A DNA stretch of 64,000 bases from Sporosarcina ureae (GTDB lineage Bacteria > Bacillota > Bacilli > Bacillales_A > Planococcaceae), in the NCBI RefSeq assembly GCF_002101375.1, contig NZ_CP015207.1, positions 2,000,001-2,064,000 on the forward strand, in the 5' to 3' direction. The position numbers were made by a program, and so were the translations under genes. Below are positions 34,847-44,255 of the stretch, piece after piece (the stretch's first letter is position 1; each line of letters begins with the position of its first letter). The notes beneath the pieces were generated by a model. It saw nothing but the letters and a program-made list of their open reading frames with translations, was not told where the DNA came from and did not search any database.

Positions 34847-36469
34847 ATGAGATTCGAGACAATTGATAAACAGATATTGGCCATTGCCTTGTCAATAGTT
34901 GCAATACTGACTGTACCTATTTTAATCAATCCTGTTAAAGGAACCTCTTTTTTAAACTCAGTTCTAAATTCGATCACCGCAAACTTCGGTCCTCTTTATT
35001 TATGGGTTTGTTTGGGGTTATTCGGCTTTTTGATTTGGCTTGCTTTCAGTAAATTTGGTAAGATTCGATTGGGGAACACGAAGCCGGAGTTTTCAACTTT
35101 TAGCTGGTTAGCATTAATTTTTACTGCGGGCATTGGGTCAGGTATTATGTATTGGGGGATTATCGAATGGGGCTTTTATTATACCAGTCCTCCATATGGC
35201 ATTACAGCTGAGTCCGTTGAGGCCGCAAGTTTTGCTTCTACATATGGAATGTTTCATTGGGGCTTTTCAGCTTGGGCTATTTATTGTGTACCTTCCATTC
35301 CTATCGCATATGCAGTATACGTCAAAGGTCAAAAGTCTTATCGACTGAGTACGGCTTGCCGAGGCATCATAGGGGATAAAGCAGATGGCTTACTTGGCAA
35401 AGTGATTGACGTATGCTTCATGTTCGGTCTGATCGGTGGCATTGGGACATCTTTAGCTCTGGGAACACCATTGTTAGCTGAAGGAGTGCATGCTCTTTTC
35501 GGCGTCGAGAAAACGCTTACATTGAATTTGTCGATTGTTGTAACATTAATGGTATTCTTCTGTATCTGCCTTTATTTCGGGTTGAAAAAAGGATTGAAGT
35601 TATTAAGCGACTGGAATCTGTATCTCTATATCGCTATTGCAGTTTTTATCTTTATTTTTGGACCTACACTCTTTATTATCTCAAGCTTTACAGACAGTGT
35701 CGGTGTACTGTTCCAAAACTTCTTTAGAATGAGTTTGTATACAGACCCTGTTGGGAAATCAGGTTTCAGTGAGACTTGGACACTCTTTTACTGGGGATGG
35801 TGGTTCTCTTACGCACCTTTCACCGGCATGTTTGCCGCTCGTATTTCGAAAGGTCGTTCGATTAAGGGACTAATTCTAGGACAGTTACTAGGTGGAACAT
35901 TTGGCTGTTGGATTGCCTTCGCGATCTTCGGAAACACGAGTATGTATTTTCAAATGAATAACATCGTTCCTGTACTGGATATCCTTCAGAAAGATGGGGC
36001 TCCTGCTGCCATCTTAGCTTCTTTAAATGCATTACCACTTGGTGGGATTGTCATGGTACTATACTTGCTGATTGCAGCTATCTTCCTTGCGACTACTGTC
36101 AACTCGGCTGCCTATACATTGTCAGACGTGGCGTCTATAAACTTACAGGAAGGTCAAGAGCCAGCAAGATGGTACCGTGTATTCTGGGGAATCATCTTAA
36201 CAAGCATCTCAATTGTTTTAATGTATGGCGACGGCTTAGAGGCTCTACAGACTCTATCCATCATTACGGCATTACCTCTGGTCTTTATCATACTATTAAT
36301 GGTTGCGTCATTCATGAAGTGGGTGCGCCAAGGTGAAAGAGATGGCATCCATATTTATGAGGGAGCGCCATATGAAGAACCAGAAGAACAAACTGTTGAA
36401 ATCACTATTGAAAGAGGTACGAAGAATAAAAAGACAGCCAAAGTCATTGAAAAAGAAAACTTGATTTAG
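34847..36469 (+). CDS. BCCT family betaine/carnitine/choline transporter
   Basis: This 540-residue carrier has about twelve membrane helices and a charged C-terminal tail (about 500-540). It has the glycine-rich FTAGIGSGIMYWG segment of helix 3 and the family signature FYWGWWFSYAPFTGMFAARISKGR. BCCT proteins import quaternary amines such as carnitine and betaine. Its place at the end of the Rieske oxygenase island suggests it brings in the pathway substrate. It follows a terminator, so it may have its own promoter in the 70-bp gap. Confidence 0.88.
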   Translation: MRFETIDKQILAIALSIVAILTVPILINPVKGTSFLNSVLNSITANFGPLYLWVCLGLFGFLIWLAFSKFGKIRLGNTKPEFSTFSWLALIFTAGIGSGIMYWGIIEWGFYYTSPPYGITAESVEAASFASTYGMFHWGFSAWAIYCVPSIPIAYAVYVKGQKSYRLSTACRGIIGDKADGLLGKVIDVCFMFGLIGGIGTSLALGTPLLAEGVHALFGVEKTLTLNLSIVVTLMVFFCICLYFGLKKGLKLLSDWNLYLYIAIAVFIFIFGPTLFIISSFTDSVGVLFQNFFRMSLYTDPVGKSGFSETWTLFYWGWWFSYAPFTGMFAARISKGRSIKGLILGQLLGGTFGCWIAFAIFGNTSMYFQMNNIVPVLDILQKDGAPAAILASLNALPLGGIVMVLYLLIAAIFLATTVNSAAYTLSDVASINLQEGQEPARWYRVFWGIILTSISIVLMYGDGLEALQTLSIITALPLVFIILLMVASFMKWVRQGERDGIHIYEGAPYEEPEEQTVEITIERGTKNKKTAKVIEKENLI

Positions 36470-36488
36470 ATTTGCGATTTTCAGTTTT

Positions 36489-36533
36489 GAGAATGAAAAG
36501 GCAGCTCCCATTCACAGGAAGCTGCCTTTTCTC
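36489..36533. terminator. bidirectional terminator
   Basis: AAAAGGCAGCT and AGCTGCCTTTT form a stem around a short loop, flanked by GAGAA/CTC. It serves the convergent BCCT and tusA-like genes. Confidence 0.8.
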
Positions 36534-36771
36534 ATGCGTAAATATGAAATACATATTCTTGTCCGTTCTTAACAGGGTCTTGGGCAAATTTGTAACCGTG
36601 AGCAATTGCTTCTTCGGGTACGTTACGGAAAGAGCCGGGGCAATCGGTGATGACTTGTAGCAGCTCGCCTTTATTCATACCTTCGAGAGTTTCCAAAGTG
36701 TAAATAACAGGGTAAGGACAGGACTCACCGCGAAGGTCGAGTGTGAAGTCCGCTTCTAATTTAGCTTGCAT
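36532..36771 (-). CDS. TusA/YedF family sulfur carrier protein
   Basis: This 79-residue protein has the TusA active-site motif in DLRGESCPYPVIY, whose Cys carries persulfide sulfur (or selenium). It overlaps the 3' end of the upstream yedE-like gene by 11 bp, and the YedE-YedF pairing is recurrent. Together they probably import and relay thiosulfate sulfur or a related chalcogen. No selD or selenocysteine genes are visible here, so the substrate stays open. Confidence 0.85.
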   Translation of the reverse strand: MQAKLEADFTLDLRGESCPYPVIYTLETLEGMNKGELLQVITDCPGSFRNVPEEAIAHGYKFAQDPVKNGQEYVFHIYA

Positions 36772-37969
36772 GTATGCTCATTCCTCTCTTAATTGCTAGT
36801 TTTCGTTGATAGCGTTTTTCCCCAAATACAGTTAATGCATAGAGCCCCCCAAGCATTAACAGTGTGATAGAGATGGCACCAATCGGTCCCAGCGTATCGA
36901 GTAGATTGATTTTTGTGCCACTCTTGACTAATACATTATAAACACCGAGGTGATCCCATGCATAGGCAAGGAACGTAGCACCGATGATATTGCCCACAAA
37001 CACTGGTAAAAACAGTATTTGACCTTCCATCAAGCGGTACATCATCCCTGTTTCACAGCCTGAAGCCATAACAATGCCAAGTCCGAATAATGCACCGCCG
37101 ACAAATGTGCTAAGAGCGGCGATTTGTGTGATCGGTGTTAAATCATAGATTGAAATGACAATGATCGTCAAAATAGAACTGACGGCCATTCCTATGATGA
37201 TCGCCTTGGCCATGATGCTGCGTCCCACGAGAAATAAATCACGGAATGCAGAAGTGAAACAAATTTGTCCACGTTCGATTAGAATACCGAATGCGAGACC
37301 AAATAGTGCACCTAAGCCAAGTAGTTTTTGTCCTGAAACAAAGAAGTATATTATGAGTCCGATGTAAAGAGCGGCGATGACTCCACCAACGTACGGTTGA
37401 ATTATACGCTTTTTTAGCTGTGTTGGCTGTGTATTCCCTCGAATCAACGAAGGCTTGCCTTTCCACCAGCGTGTTTTAGTTAGTTTAGCACCGAAGAATG
37501 TACCAATACCTGTCGCTACAATGAAGATCCAAGAGTGGAAGGAAAATTGCGGAACACCCGTGAAGAAAGCAGCCAAGTTACAGCCGAGTGCCAAACGTGC
37601 ACCGAATCCCGCGATAATTCCACCGATTAATCCTTGTACATAGCGCCGCTTTTGCTGCGGGAGACGGATTTTAAAGCTATTACTAAGCAACACCATAATG
37701 AGCGCGCCTGCAAACATTCCCCAGACAATCCAGCCATCCGGCCGATTCCACGTTGTACCTTGTAGATGTACCATATCAAAGTATTGCCAGTCTGAGATAT
37801 CTACTCCGAACAGCAGTAAAATATCTCCACCAAGCCGGGTAAATTCACCGGTAACCGCCCATACAGTTGATGTTAAGCCAAAATATAATGCACTCAGAAT
37901 ACCAGCCATCACTAAGACGAGATAGGGATTCCAATAGCGTTGAAAGATAAATTGTATGCTCGATTTCAT
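36761..37969 (-). CDS. yedE: YeeE/YedE family transporter (thiosulfate or selenium related)
   Basis: This 402-residue protein has about ten membrane helices in two related halves. Each half has a family Cys motif: RLALGCNLAAFFTG and ERGQICFTSAF, with a further GxASGCETG block near residue 310. Such cysteines line the thiosulfate path in characterised YeeE transporters. It is co-transcribed with the TusA-like protein, which would receive the sulfur inside the cell. Confidence 0.85.
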   Translation of the reverse strand: MKSSIQFIFQRYWNPYLVLVMAGILSALYFGLTSTVWAVTGEFTRLGGDILLLFGVDISDWQYFDMVHLQGTTWNRPDGWIVWGMFAGALIMVLLSNSFKIRLPQQKRRYVQGLIGGIIAGFGARLALGCNLAAFFTGVPQFSFHSWIFIVATGIGTFFGAKLTKTRWWKGKPSLIRGNTQPTQLKKRIIQPYVGGVIAALYIGLIIYFFVSGQKLLGLGALFGLAFGILIERGQICFTSAFRDLFLVGRSIMAKAIIIGMAVSSILTIIVISIYDLTPITQIAALSTFVGGALFGLGIVMASGCETGMMYRLMEGQILFLPVFVGNIIGATFLAYAWDHLGVYNVLVKSGTKINLLDTLGPIGAISITLLMLGGLYALTVFGEKRYQRKLAIKRGMSIHAS

Positions 37970-38487
37970 ATGATAGCCCCTTAAAAAGTTCTTTTTCTAG
38001 TGTAAACCTAAATGACGAGAAATCAAGTGCAATGTGAATAAAGTTTATTCAAAAACTCGGCATAATAGACTATGGTATTCGATCAAATGTAATGATGTGT
38101 AGCCTAAGCATTTCACTTTAAAACAAAGAGAAATAAAGATTGTTAACAGATTAATTTGATATATATGTTAAGTTGACAATTTTAAAACAAGGTTATAGTC
38201 TGTAACGTAGGTTCTTTTGAGGAAGAGCATAACGAGAATTTGAATGTGTCTGTAATGATGATATCTATTATAGTACGGGAACAGTTTTTCTTCATTACGT
38301 TCCTGTACTTGGACATAACCGGAAGGGAATATGGTGTACTTTTTACCGAGTGCTGTCATACCGGGGTTGAAGCAGATGAAATCATAGTATGGTATACGGA
38401 CTGCTGACGCGGCCGATACTTTTACTAACAATCGCCAGGTTATGACGGGTCGAAAGAGCTTTAGAAATAGAACGGAGGAGAAATATA
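37970..38487. other. intergenic region, 518 bp
   Basis: It holds the yedE leader at the left, then AT-rich sequence. A minus-strand open frame at 38168-38431 lacks a ribosome binding site and any recognisable motif. The right edge carries GGAGGAG at 38474-38480 for the BCCT gene below. I see no other element. Confidence 0.5.
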
Positions 38488-40023
38488 ATAGAAGAGTATT
38501 GGCAGTTCATACGTAAAAAGATTGATTGGCCGGTGTTTATATGTAGTGGAGGAGTATTGTTGGCATTTGTGTTGTTTTCACTTTTTAAAGTGGAAGCGGT
38601 AAATGCATTTGTGAATAAGGGGTTTGAATTATCTATTCGCTACTTTGGAGCTTATTGGCAGTTTTTAATGATTGCGACTTTCGTAGTCGGAGCAGTTTTA
38701 GCCATATCCAAGTACGGAAAAGTACGTTTAGGAGATTCTCAAAAACCTGAAATGAGTTATTTTAAGTGGGTAGCAGTTATTTTGACTACTGGACTTGGAG
38801 CGGGAGGAGTTTTTTGGGCGGCAGCAGAGCCTATGTATTACTTTTTGGACGTCCCTCCCATGCATAAAGGAATCACAGGGGGAACAGAAGAAGCAATCGG
38901 TCCTGCACTAGCCCAAAGTTATATGTCATGGGGGTTTACTGCATGGTCAGTGTATGGAGCGATCAGTGCAATCATACTGATTTATGCGCACAAGCATAAA
39001 GGAATGCCTTTGAAACCCCGCACTCTCCTGTATCCTATTTTGAAAGAAAAAATCTTGACAAGTAAATGGGGCACAGCGGCAGACGTGTTTTGTATAATCG
39101 GAGCTGCGGCAGGAACGATTGGTCCGATCGGCTTCCTTGGTTTACAAGTTAGCTATGGGCTCAGTTCTATTTTCGGAATTCCCGACCAATTTACTACACA
39201 GCTCGCTGTCATCGTTATTTTAACTGGAGTTGTTCTAGTTTCCACACTTACCGGCATCAATAGAGGAATTCAATTTTTAAGTAAGCTGAATGTCAATATG
39301 GTAGCAGTAATCGCTGTATTTCTATTATTGCTCGGGCCGGGGCTATTCATCATCAACTCTTTCCTGACTTCTTATGGAACGTATGTCAGTGAATTTATTA
39401 CTATCAGTACATTTCGCGGGGACAATGCGTGGCTTGGCTCATGGATGTTATTTTTCTTCGGTTGGTTTATCGGATTTGGGCCGTTAGTGGCGCTATTCGT
39501 AGCGAGGATCTCCAATGGAAGAAAGATCAGAGAGATATTTGTTGTAGTCGCCATTATTGCACCCGTTGTAGCCAATCTTTGGTTCACGATTCTAGGAGGA
39601 AGCGGTATATTCTATGAGTTGAAAAATGCGGGGTCTGTGAGTGAACCGTTAACTGAAGGCGGCTTACCCAGTGCAATTATTGCCATAGCAGAGCAGATGC
39701 CACTCGGAACTATCATGCCGTCTGTTTTCTTGATACTAACCACTTTGTTTGTGGTGACTACGGTGGATTCCATGTCTTACTCAATTTCAATGGCCGTAAC
39801 AGGTGAGGGAAATCCACCAAAATTAATTCGTGTATTTTGGGTTATTATCATGGCGACAATTGCCACGATACTTATAAAGATTGGCGGGGGTGGAATTGGA
39901 GCGTTACAGTCCTTTGTAGTCATCGCGGCCGTCCCGGTATCTATTCTATTACTTCCCGTTATTTGGTATGCTCCTAAGGTAGCCAAAGAGCTAGCAGTTG
40001 AGCAAGGGATAGTCAAAAAGTAA
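38488..40023 (+). CDS. second BCCT family transporter, apparent ATA start codon
   Basis: This carrier of about 511 residues has twelve membrane helices, the helix-3 block LTTGLGAGGVFWAAAEPMYY and the signature FFFGWFIGFGPLVALFVARIS. The reading frame is open from 38446 but has no ATG, GTG or TTG before GTG 38533. GGAGGAG at 38474-38480 lies 7 bp before ATA 38488. Reading from there gives EEYWQFIRKKIDWPVF, which looks like a genuine BCCT N terminus. Either ATA initiates or the start codon was mutated; the GTG at 38533 has no ribosome binding site. Its substrate is probably betaine, choline or a similar compound. Confidence 0.8.
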   Translation: MEEYWQFIRKKIDWPVFICSGGVLLAFVLFSLFKVEAVNAFVNKGFELSIRYFGAYWQFLMIATFVVGAVLAISKYGKVRLGDSQKPEMSYFKWVAVILTTGLGAGGVFWAAAEPMYYFLDVPPMHKGITGGTEEAIGPALAQSYMSWGFTAWSVYGAISAIILIYAHKHKGMPLKPRTLLYPILKEKILTSKWGTAADVFCIIGAAAGTIGPIGFLGLQVSYGLSSIFGIPDQFTTQLAVIVILTGVVLVSTLTGINRGIQFLSKLNVNMVAVIAVFLLLLGPGLFIINSFLTSYGTYVSEFITISTFRGDNAWLGSWMLFFFGWFIGFGPLVALFVARISNGRKIREIFVVVAIIAPVVANLWFTILGGSGIFYELKNAGSVSEPLTEGGLPSAIIAIAEQMPLGTIMPSVFLILTTLFVVTTVDSMSYSISMAVTGEGNPPKLIRVFWVIIMATIATILIKIGGGGIGALQSFVVIAAVPVSILLLPVIWYAPKVAKELAVEQGIVKK

Positions 40024-40061
40024 GTAATCCATGTAATAAATAAAATTTTGTTGTATCAATA

Positions 40062-40126
40062 AAAGAGCCCCTCATTTCTTGCTTGCCATGTACGGACAAG
40101 CAGGCGATGGGGGGCACTGTTATTTA
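40062..40126. terminator. probable bidirectional terminator
   Basis: AGCCCCTCAT and CTTGCTTG pair imperfectly with CAAGCAGG and GATGGGGGGC in a long hairpin between convergent genes. A- and T-rich flanks lie on both sides. Confidence 0.6.
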
Positions 40127-40134
40127 ACTTATAA

Positions 40135-40704
40135 TCATTCATTGATGATTATAAGTACTTCCTCTATATCCTTCCTATTCTCAGCATCAGGAATATGGGC
40201 AGGGTAGCCAATCATCAATGTCCCAACAATTTTTTCGTCTGGTGTTACATCGATTGCATTTTTAAATACAGGATCGTGCGTCCAATCATTAGTACGCCAG
40301 ATCATACCGATACCGCGTTCCCACGCAGCGAGTTGGAAGTTCTGAACCATTGCGGAAATTGCTGCATAGTCTTCATCCCATCGTTTTTTACGGGAATCTT
40401 CCGGCATAATGACGACTAAGTGAAGTGGAATGTCACGGAAATATGCTGCTTTGTTTTTTGCTTTGTCTGGTAAGGTACCGTCTCGTTCCTGTGAAGCTAG
40501 AAACGCTTCCACAAACTTTTCCTTGCCAGCGCCTGAGTATAACTGAAAACGCCATGGTTGAGTCAATTTATGGTTAGGTGCCCACTTTGCAACATTCAGT
40601 AATTCGATCACTTCATCTATATCAACTGGATCTGTTTTGAATTTCTTAATGGAGCGTCTGCCTATGATCGACTTTTCTACTTCGTTTTTCCCTACATAGC
40701 TCAT
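40135..40704 (-). CDS. nitroreductase family protein (FMN-dependent)
   Basis: This 189-residue protein has the FMN-binding start GRRSIKKFKTDPVD, the block KWAPNHKLTQPWRF and the C-terminal IVGTLMIGYPAH, all typical of YdjA-like nitroreductases. It probably reduces nitro compounds or quinones using NAD(P)H; the substrate is unknown. A Fur/PerR-like box lies 35 bp upstream of the start, so iron or peroxide control is possible. Confidence 0.85.
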   Translation of the reverse strand: MSYVGKNEVEKSIIGRRSIKKFKTDPVDIDEVIELLNVAKWAPNHKLTQPWRFQLYSGAGKEKFVEAFLASQERDGTLPDKAKNKAAYFRDIPLHLVVIMPEDSRKKRWDEDYAAISAMVQNFQLAAWERGIGMIWRTNDWTHDPVFKNAIDVTPDEKIVGTLMIGYPAHIPDAENRKDIEEVLIIINE

Positions 40705-40738
40705 AATGTAAAACTCCTTTAACTAAATAGAATCATTC

Positions 40739-40757
40739 TAAATGAAAATCATTATCA
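40739..40757 (-). promoter_or_regulatory. Fur/PerR-box-like sequence
   Basis: On the minus strand TGATAATGATTTTCATT matches the Fur consensus GATAATGATAATCATTATC at 14 of 19 positions. A second partial ATTCT/AGAAT dyad lies next to it towards the gene. The position suits control of the nitroreductase promoter. Confidence 0.45.
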
Positions 40758-40773
40758 ACTACTATCGTATCAT

Positions 40774-40811
40774 AAAAAACCCCGGGAGAGCAAAGGATGC
40801 TCTTCCGGGGT
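40774..40811 (-). terminator. rho-independent terminator of the AbgT gene
   Basis: On the minus strand ACCCCGGAAGAGCA pairs with TGCTCTCCCGGGGT and is followed by TTTTTTATG. It sits 11 bp after the AbgT-family stop. Confidence 0.85.
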
Positions 40812-40821
40812 AATGATGATC

Positions 40822-42354
40822 TTATTTCAAATAATAAATAGGGGAGCCAGGTCCGAGATCAATTCCTAGCAACATCCAAATAATTAACGTTGCGCTCCAG
40901 AATAGTAAGAAGAACATGGAATAAGGGAACATAACGGAAACGAGCGTTCCAATCCCCATTTTCTTATCGTACTTCTGCGCAAACGCAATAATGATCGCAA
41001 AATACGTCATAAGCGGTGAAATAATATTGGTTGAAGAATCTGCTACACGATATGCCATTTGCGTCAGTTCAGGGGAATAGCCGAGCTGCATCATTATTGG
41101 CACGAAGACGGGTGCCATCATGGCCCATTTCGCAGATGCACTACCGATGAACAAGTTGATGAATGCTGCAATTAGGATGAACATCAGTAACAACGGAATC
41201 CCCGTTAAATTAATACTATCAAGGAAGTTTGCACCGTAGACACCTAACACTAAGCCCATGTTGGACTCTGAGAAAAATGCAACGAACTGACTTGCCGTGA
41301 AGGATAAGACGATAAACATTCCCATTGCAGACATCGTCGTGGACATCATAGCGGCTACATCTTTGTCGTTACGAATCAGTTTCGTTACTCTACCGTAGAC
41401 AAGACCCGGCACAAAGAACAAGAACGCAATGATCGGCACAAGCGATTTCATGAATGGTGATTTAATGATTGGCATATCTGCTTCATCCCCACGCAATGGA
41501 GCACCAGGGAATACGACAAGAAGCGCAACCAACGCTCCTGCAACAATGACAGAAACACCTGCCAAAATCAAACCTTTCTTTTCAAGACGAGTTAGCTTTT
41601 CAACTTTCTCACGGAATTCACCGTTATATTCGCCAAGACGTGGCTCGACAATTTTTTCTGTGACCCACGCACCAACGAATGTCAGAACGATAACTGAAAA
41701 TGCGATGAAGTAGTAGTTCATGGCAATATTCATACCTTCTGCATATTCGGGATTGATGATCGCTGCTGACATGATCGTCAATTCGCCAAGTAATGCATCG
41801 GTACCAGAAAGTAACAAGTTTGCACTAAATCCACCGGAGACCCCGGCAAAGGCAGCTGCTAGACCCGCAAGAGGGTGTCTACCAAGTGCTGCAAACAATA
41901 CCGCACCTAGTGGCGGTAGGACAACATAGCCCGCGTCAGACGCCACACTCGACATAACGCCTGCAAACACTAATCCAAGCGTGATCATTCGTTTTGGAAC
42001 AGACATTACAAAGCCGCGAAGTAACGCGCTGATCAATCCTGACCCTTCCGCAACACCAATTCCAAGCATCGTGATGAGTACGACGCCAAGCGGAGCGAAC
42101 CCGATGAAGTTATCGGTCATATTCGTAATGATGTAATGAATACCTTCACTACTTAGTAAGTTATTTACTTCAATCATTTCGCCTTCTTTACCCGGATGTT
42201 CTGCACTAACTCCGAAGTAAGAGACTACTGCTGAGATGACGATTACCAACAAAGCCAAAACAGCAAATAACGTAACCGGATGTGGTAATCGGTTACCAGT
42301 TTTCTCAATCATATCCAAAAACTTTTGGAAAAATCCTTTTTTCTGTTGATCCAT
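40822..42354 (-). CDS. AbgT family transporter (p-aminobenzoyl-glutamate type)
   Basis: This 510-residue membrane protein has a Na+/substrate hairpin block SSVASDAGYVVLPPLGAVLF and a second one with GSASAKWAMMAPVFVPIM and DSSTNIISPLMTYF, all AbgT landmarks. Characterised members import p-aminobenzoyl-glutamate or export antimetabolites such as sulfonamides; the direction cannot be told here. No abgAB hydrolase genes are adjacent. AGGAGG precedes the ATG. Confidence 0.88.
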   Translation of the reverse strand: MDQQKKGFFQKFLDMIEKTGNRLPHPVTLFAVLALLVIVISAVVSYFGVSAEHPGKEGEMIEVNNLLSSEGIHYIITNMTDNFIGFAPLGVVLITMLGIGVAEGSGLISALLRGFVMSVPKRMITLGLVFAGVMSSVASDAGYVVLPPLGAVLFAALGRHPLAGLAAAFAGVSGGFSANLLLSGTDALLGELTIMSAAIINPEYAEGMNIAMNYYFIAFSVIVLTFVGAWVTEKIVEPRLGEYNGEFREKVEKLTRLEKKGLILAGVSVIVAGALVALLVVFPGAPLRGDEADMPIIKSPFMKSLVPIIAFLFFVPGLVYGRVTKLIRNDKDVAAMMSTTMSAMGMFIVLSFTASQFVAFFSESNMGLVLGVYGANFLDSINLTGIPLLLMFILIAAFINLFIGSASAKWAMMAPVFVPIMMQLGYSPELTQMAYRVADSSTNIISPLMTYFAIIIAFAQKYDKKMGIGTLVSVMFPYSMFFLLFWSATLIIWMLLGIDLGPGSPIYYLK

Positions 42355-42703
42355 GATAATCTCCTCCCACTTGAAAAATACTATTCAATACATCACGAAA
42401 AAGTATAAATTTTTCAGATATTATCAAGTATATAGAAGAACTCATTACAGGGAAATGCTTTATTGAAATAATTAAATTGGAAGATAGTTGCGACTCTTGC
42501 GAGGAGGGTGAATAGTATAAAAACGAAAGAAAAAACCTACCAAATAAAATAATAGGTAGGCGTGTGCTAATCATTTAGTATAACTTCACATTAATTACCA
42601 ATATCCTACAAGTAAGTAAAATAGATGCTTTCTTGCTTGCGAAGCAGGAACCATAATTAGTAGCGATAACTTTATCGGCCCTTCCAAAGACTGTGGCAAC
42701 AAT
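42355..42703. other. intergenic region, 349 bp
   Basis: It holds the AbgT leader (left edge) and the minus-strand terminator at 42524-42560. The rest, including an imperfect TCTTGCTTGCGAAGCAGGA hairpin near 42630, has no clear role. Confidence 0.5.
42524..42560 (-). terminator. rho-independent terminator of the yitT gene
   Basis: On the minus strand CCTACCT, a twelve-base AT loop and GGTAGG are followed by TTTTTTCTTT. It lies about 145 bp after the yitT stop. Confidence 0.6.
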
Positions 42704-43546
42704 TTATTTTAGTGGCCTTTCCTTAAATCCACGCTTAAAAATTTCTTGTACATTATTGATTGTAACGTATGCATCTTCATCTACCTGTTCCAAAATACGT
42801 CGCAATTGAACAATTTCAGCTTGGTTGATAATAATATATAAAATCGCTTGTTTCTCGAGCGTATAGCCGCCACGTCCATCGAGAATCGTCACACCTCTGC
42901 CCATCGTAGTGAGTAATTCTTGTCGAATGTCTTCTTGGTGTTTCGAAATGATCATCACAGCTTTTCGATCATCTGCCCCGTCGACGATTTTGTCGATCAC
43001 TTTTGCACCCACGTAAACAGCAACGAGTGTAAACATTGCTTTTTCTTTACCGATTACAAAAGCCGATAATAAGATGACAGAAATGTCGATGACTAACATT
43101 GCTTTCCCGACGCTCCAGCCGAGCCATTGCTGAAGCATCCGTGCCACTGTAGTCGCACCTCCAGAAGTACCGCCAACACGAAAGATCATTCCGAGACCAC
43201 CACCAACAAATAAACCAGCAAACAACGCAGCCAGTAATGTATCGCTACCTAACTGTTCTCCCCAATTCTTCGTCAGCTCAAGGAAAATGGATGAGAATAT
43301 GATAGTGATGACCGTATAGAGAATCGTCCGTTTACTGAAGAATTTGTACCCGATTGCAACGAGTGCTAAGTTGATGATGAAGCTGACAAGTCCAGGTGAC
43401 CATTCGAATAAATAGTATGTAATAATAGTAATCCCGATGACGCCGCCTTCAGATAGCATATTCGGAATCGCAAAGTAGTTAATACCAATTGCGAATAGGA
43501 ATGACCCTAAAATCAAAGTGGTGTAATCAAGTAGTCTTCGTTCCAT
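42704..43546 (-). CDS. YitT family membrane protein
   Basis: This 280-residue protein has an N-terminal membrane half with about five helices (GINYFAIPNMLSEGGVIGIT and FRVGGTSGGATTVARM are family blocks) and a C-terminal soluble DUF2179 domain (about 195-275, GVTILDGRGGYT). Function is unproven; the family is widespread in Firmicutes and often thought to be a transporter. It stands alone. Confidence 0.85.
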   Translation of the reverse strand: MERRLLDYTTLILGSFLFAIGINYFAIPNMLSEGGVIGITIITYYLFEWSPGLVSFIINLALVAIGYKFFSKRTILYTVITIIFSSIFLELTKNWGEQLGSDTLLAALFAGLFVGGGLGMIFRVGGTSGGATTVARMLQQWLGWSVGKAMLVIDISVILLSAFVIGKEKAMFTLVAVYVGAKVIDKIVDGADDRKAVMIISKHQEDIRQELLTTMGRGVTILDGRGGYTLEKQAILYIIINQAEIVQLRRILEQVDEDAYVTINNVQEIFKRGFKERPLK

Positions 43547-43686
43547 TCAATCCCCTCTTTCTAAAAGCGGCATTTTCGTATAGTGCTTTTGTATTCTTGT
43601 GGCACTACTACTGCAACAGTACTTTACCTGTTGTTCTCCCTATCAAAACGTATAAAGTAACCAGTTCTGATTGATTCTTTGGATTT

Positions 43687-44121
43687 TCAGTCAGCGTCAA
43701 TAAAAATTCCTTTAATGACTGGTACATTTTCATCGTCTTTACCATCATACGTACCATAAACGGAAACTTCGAAGCCTTCCATAATATCCGTACGTTCTCC
43801 TAGTCGGATATCTTTTACATATACAAATTTATCCGACGATTCGTCCGCTTTGCTTTCCACGGTAAACGTATCTTCGTTAATAGCCGTTACAATTCCAAGA
43901 AACTTCACTTTGGAATTGACGGGTACTTCATCATCAGCGAATGCAGCATACTCTCGTTCTACCGTATCTGCTTTTAAACCTTCTTCCACTTCGTCACTTG
44001 CTTGTTCTATCGGTGCTGTCTCTTCTGCTGGCTTCGTTGATTCAACCGATTCTTTTGGCTCTTCATTGCTACAAGCTGCTAATACCGCAACAGTTATCAT
44101 CATGGCAAATAGTTTTTTCAA
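43687..44121 (-). CDS. lipoprotein with predicted OB-like domain
   Basis: This 144-residue lipoprotein has a signal peptide with lipobox LAAC and lipidated Cys17. An acidic linker (about 20-60) is followed by a beta-rich C-terminal domain (about 65-140) that starts VNSKVKFLGIVTAINEDTF and resembles tRNA_anti-like OB folds of Gram-positive lipoproteins. Function is unknown. An AGGCGA-type site precedes the ATG. Confidence 0.7.
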   Translation of the reverse strand: MKKLFAMMITVAVLAACSNEEPKESVESTKPAEETAPIEQASDEVEEGLKADTVEREYAAFADDEVPVNSKVKFLGIVTAINEDTFTVESKADESSDKFVYVKDIRLGERTDIMEGFEVSVYGTYDGKDDENVPVIKGIFIDAD

Positions 44122-44255
44122 GAAAAATCGCCTCCATTAGTAATCATAAGGAACTTTTGCAAAAAAGAAAACCTTTGTCTTTGATTAGAGTCATAAAAAA
44201 GATTACGAGAATAGACTAGATTCAAATGATTAATATAAGTAGAAAGGATGGAGGA

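Noticed and set aside
36532..37969. Selenium-specific function for YedE/TusA
   Set aside because: No selD, selA or other selenium genes are nearby; thiosulfate or general sulfur transfer is equally likely.
38168..38431. Minus-strand 87-residue frame before the second BCCT gene
   Set aside because: No ribosome binding site, no recognisable motif and no neighbour logic; could be a decayed gene but this cannot be shown.
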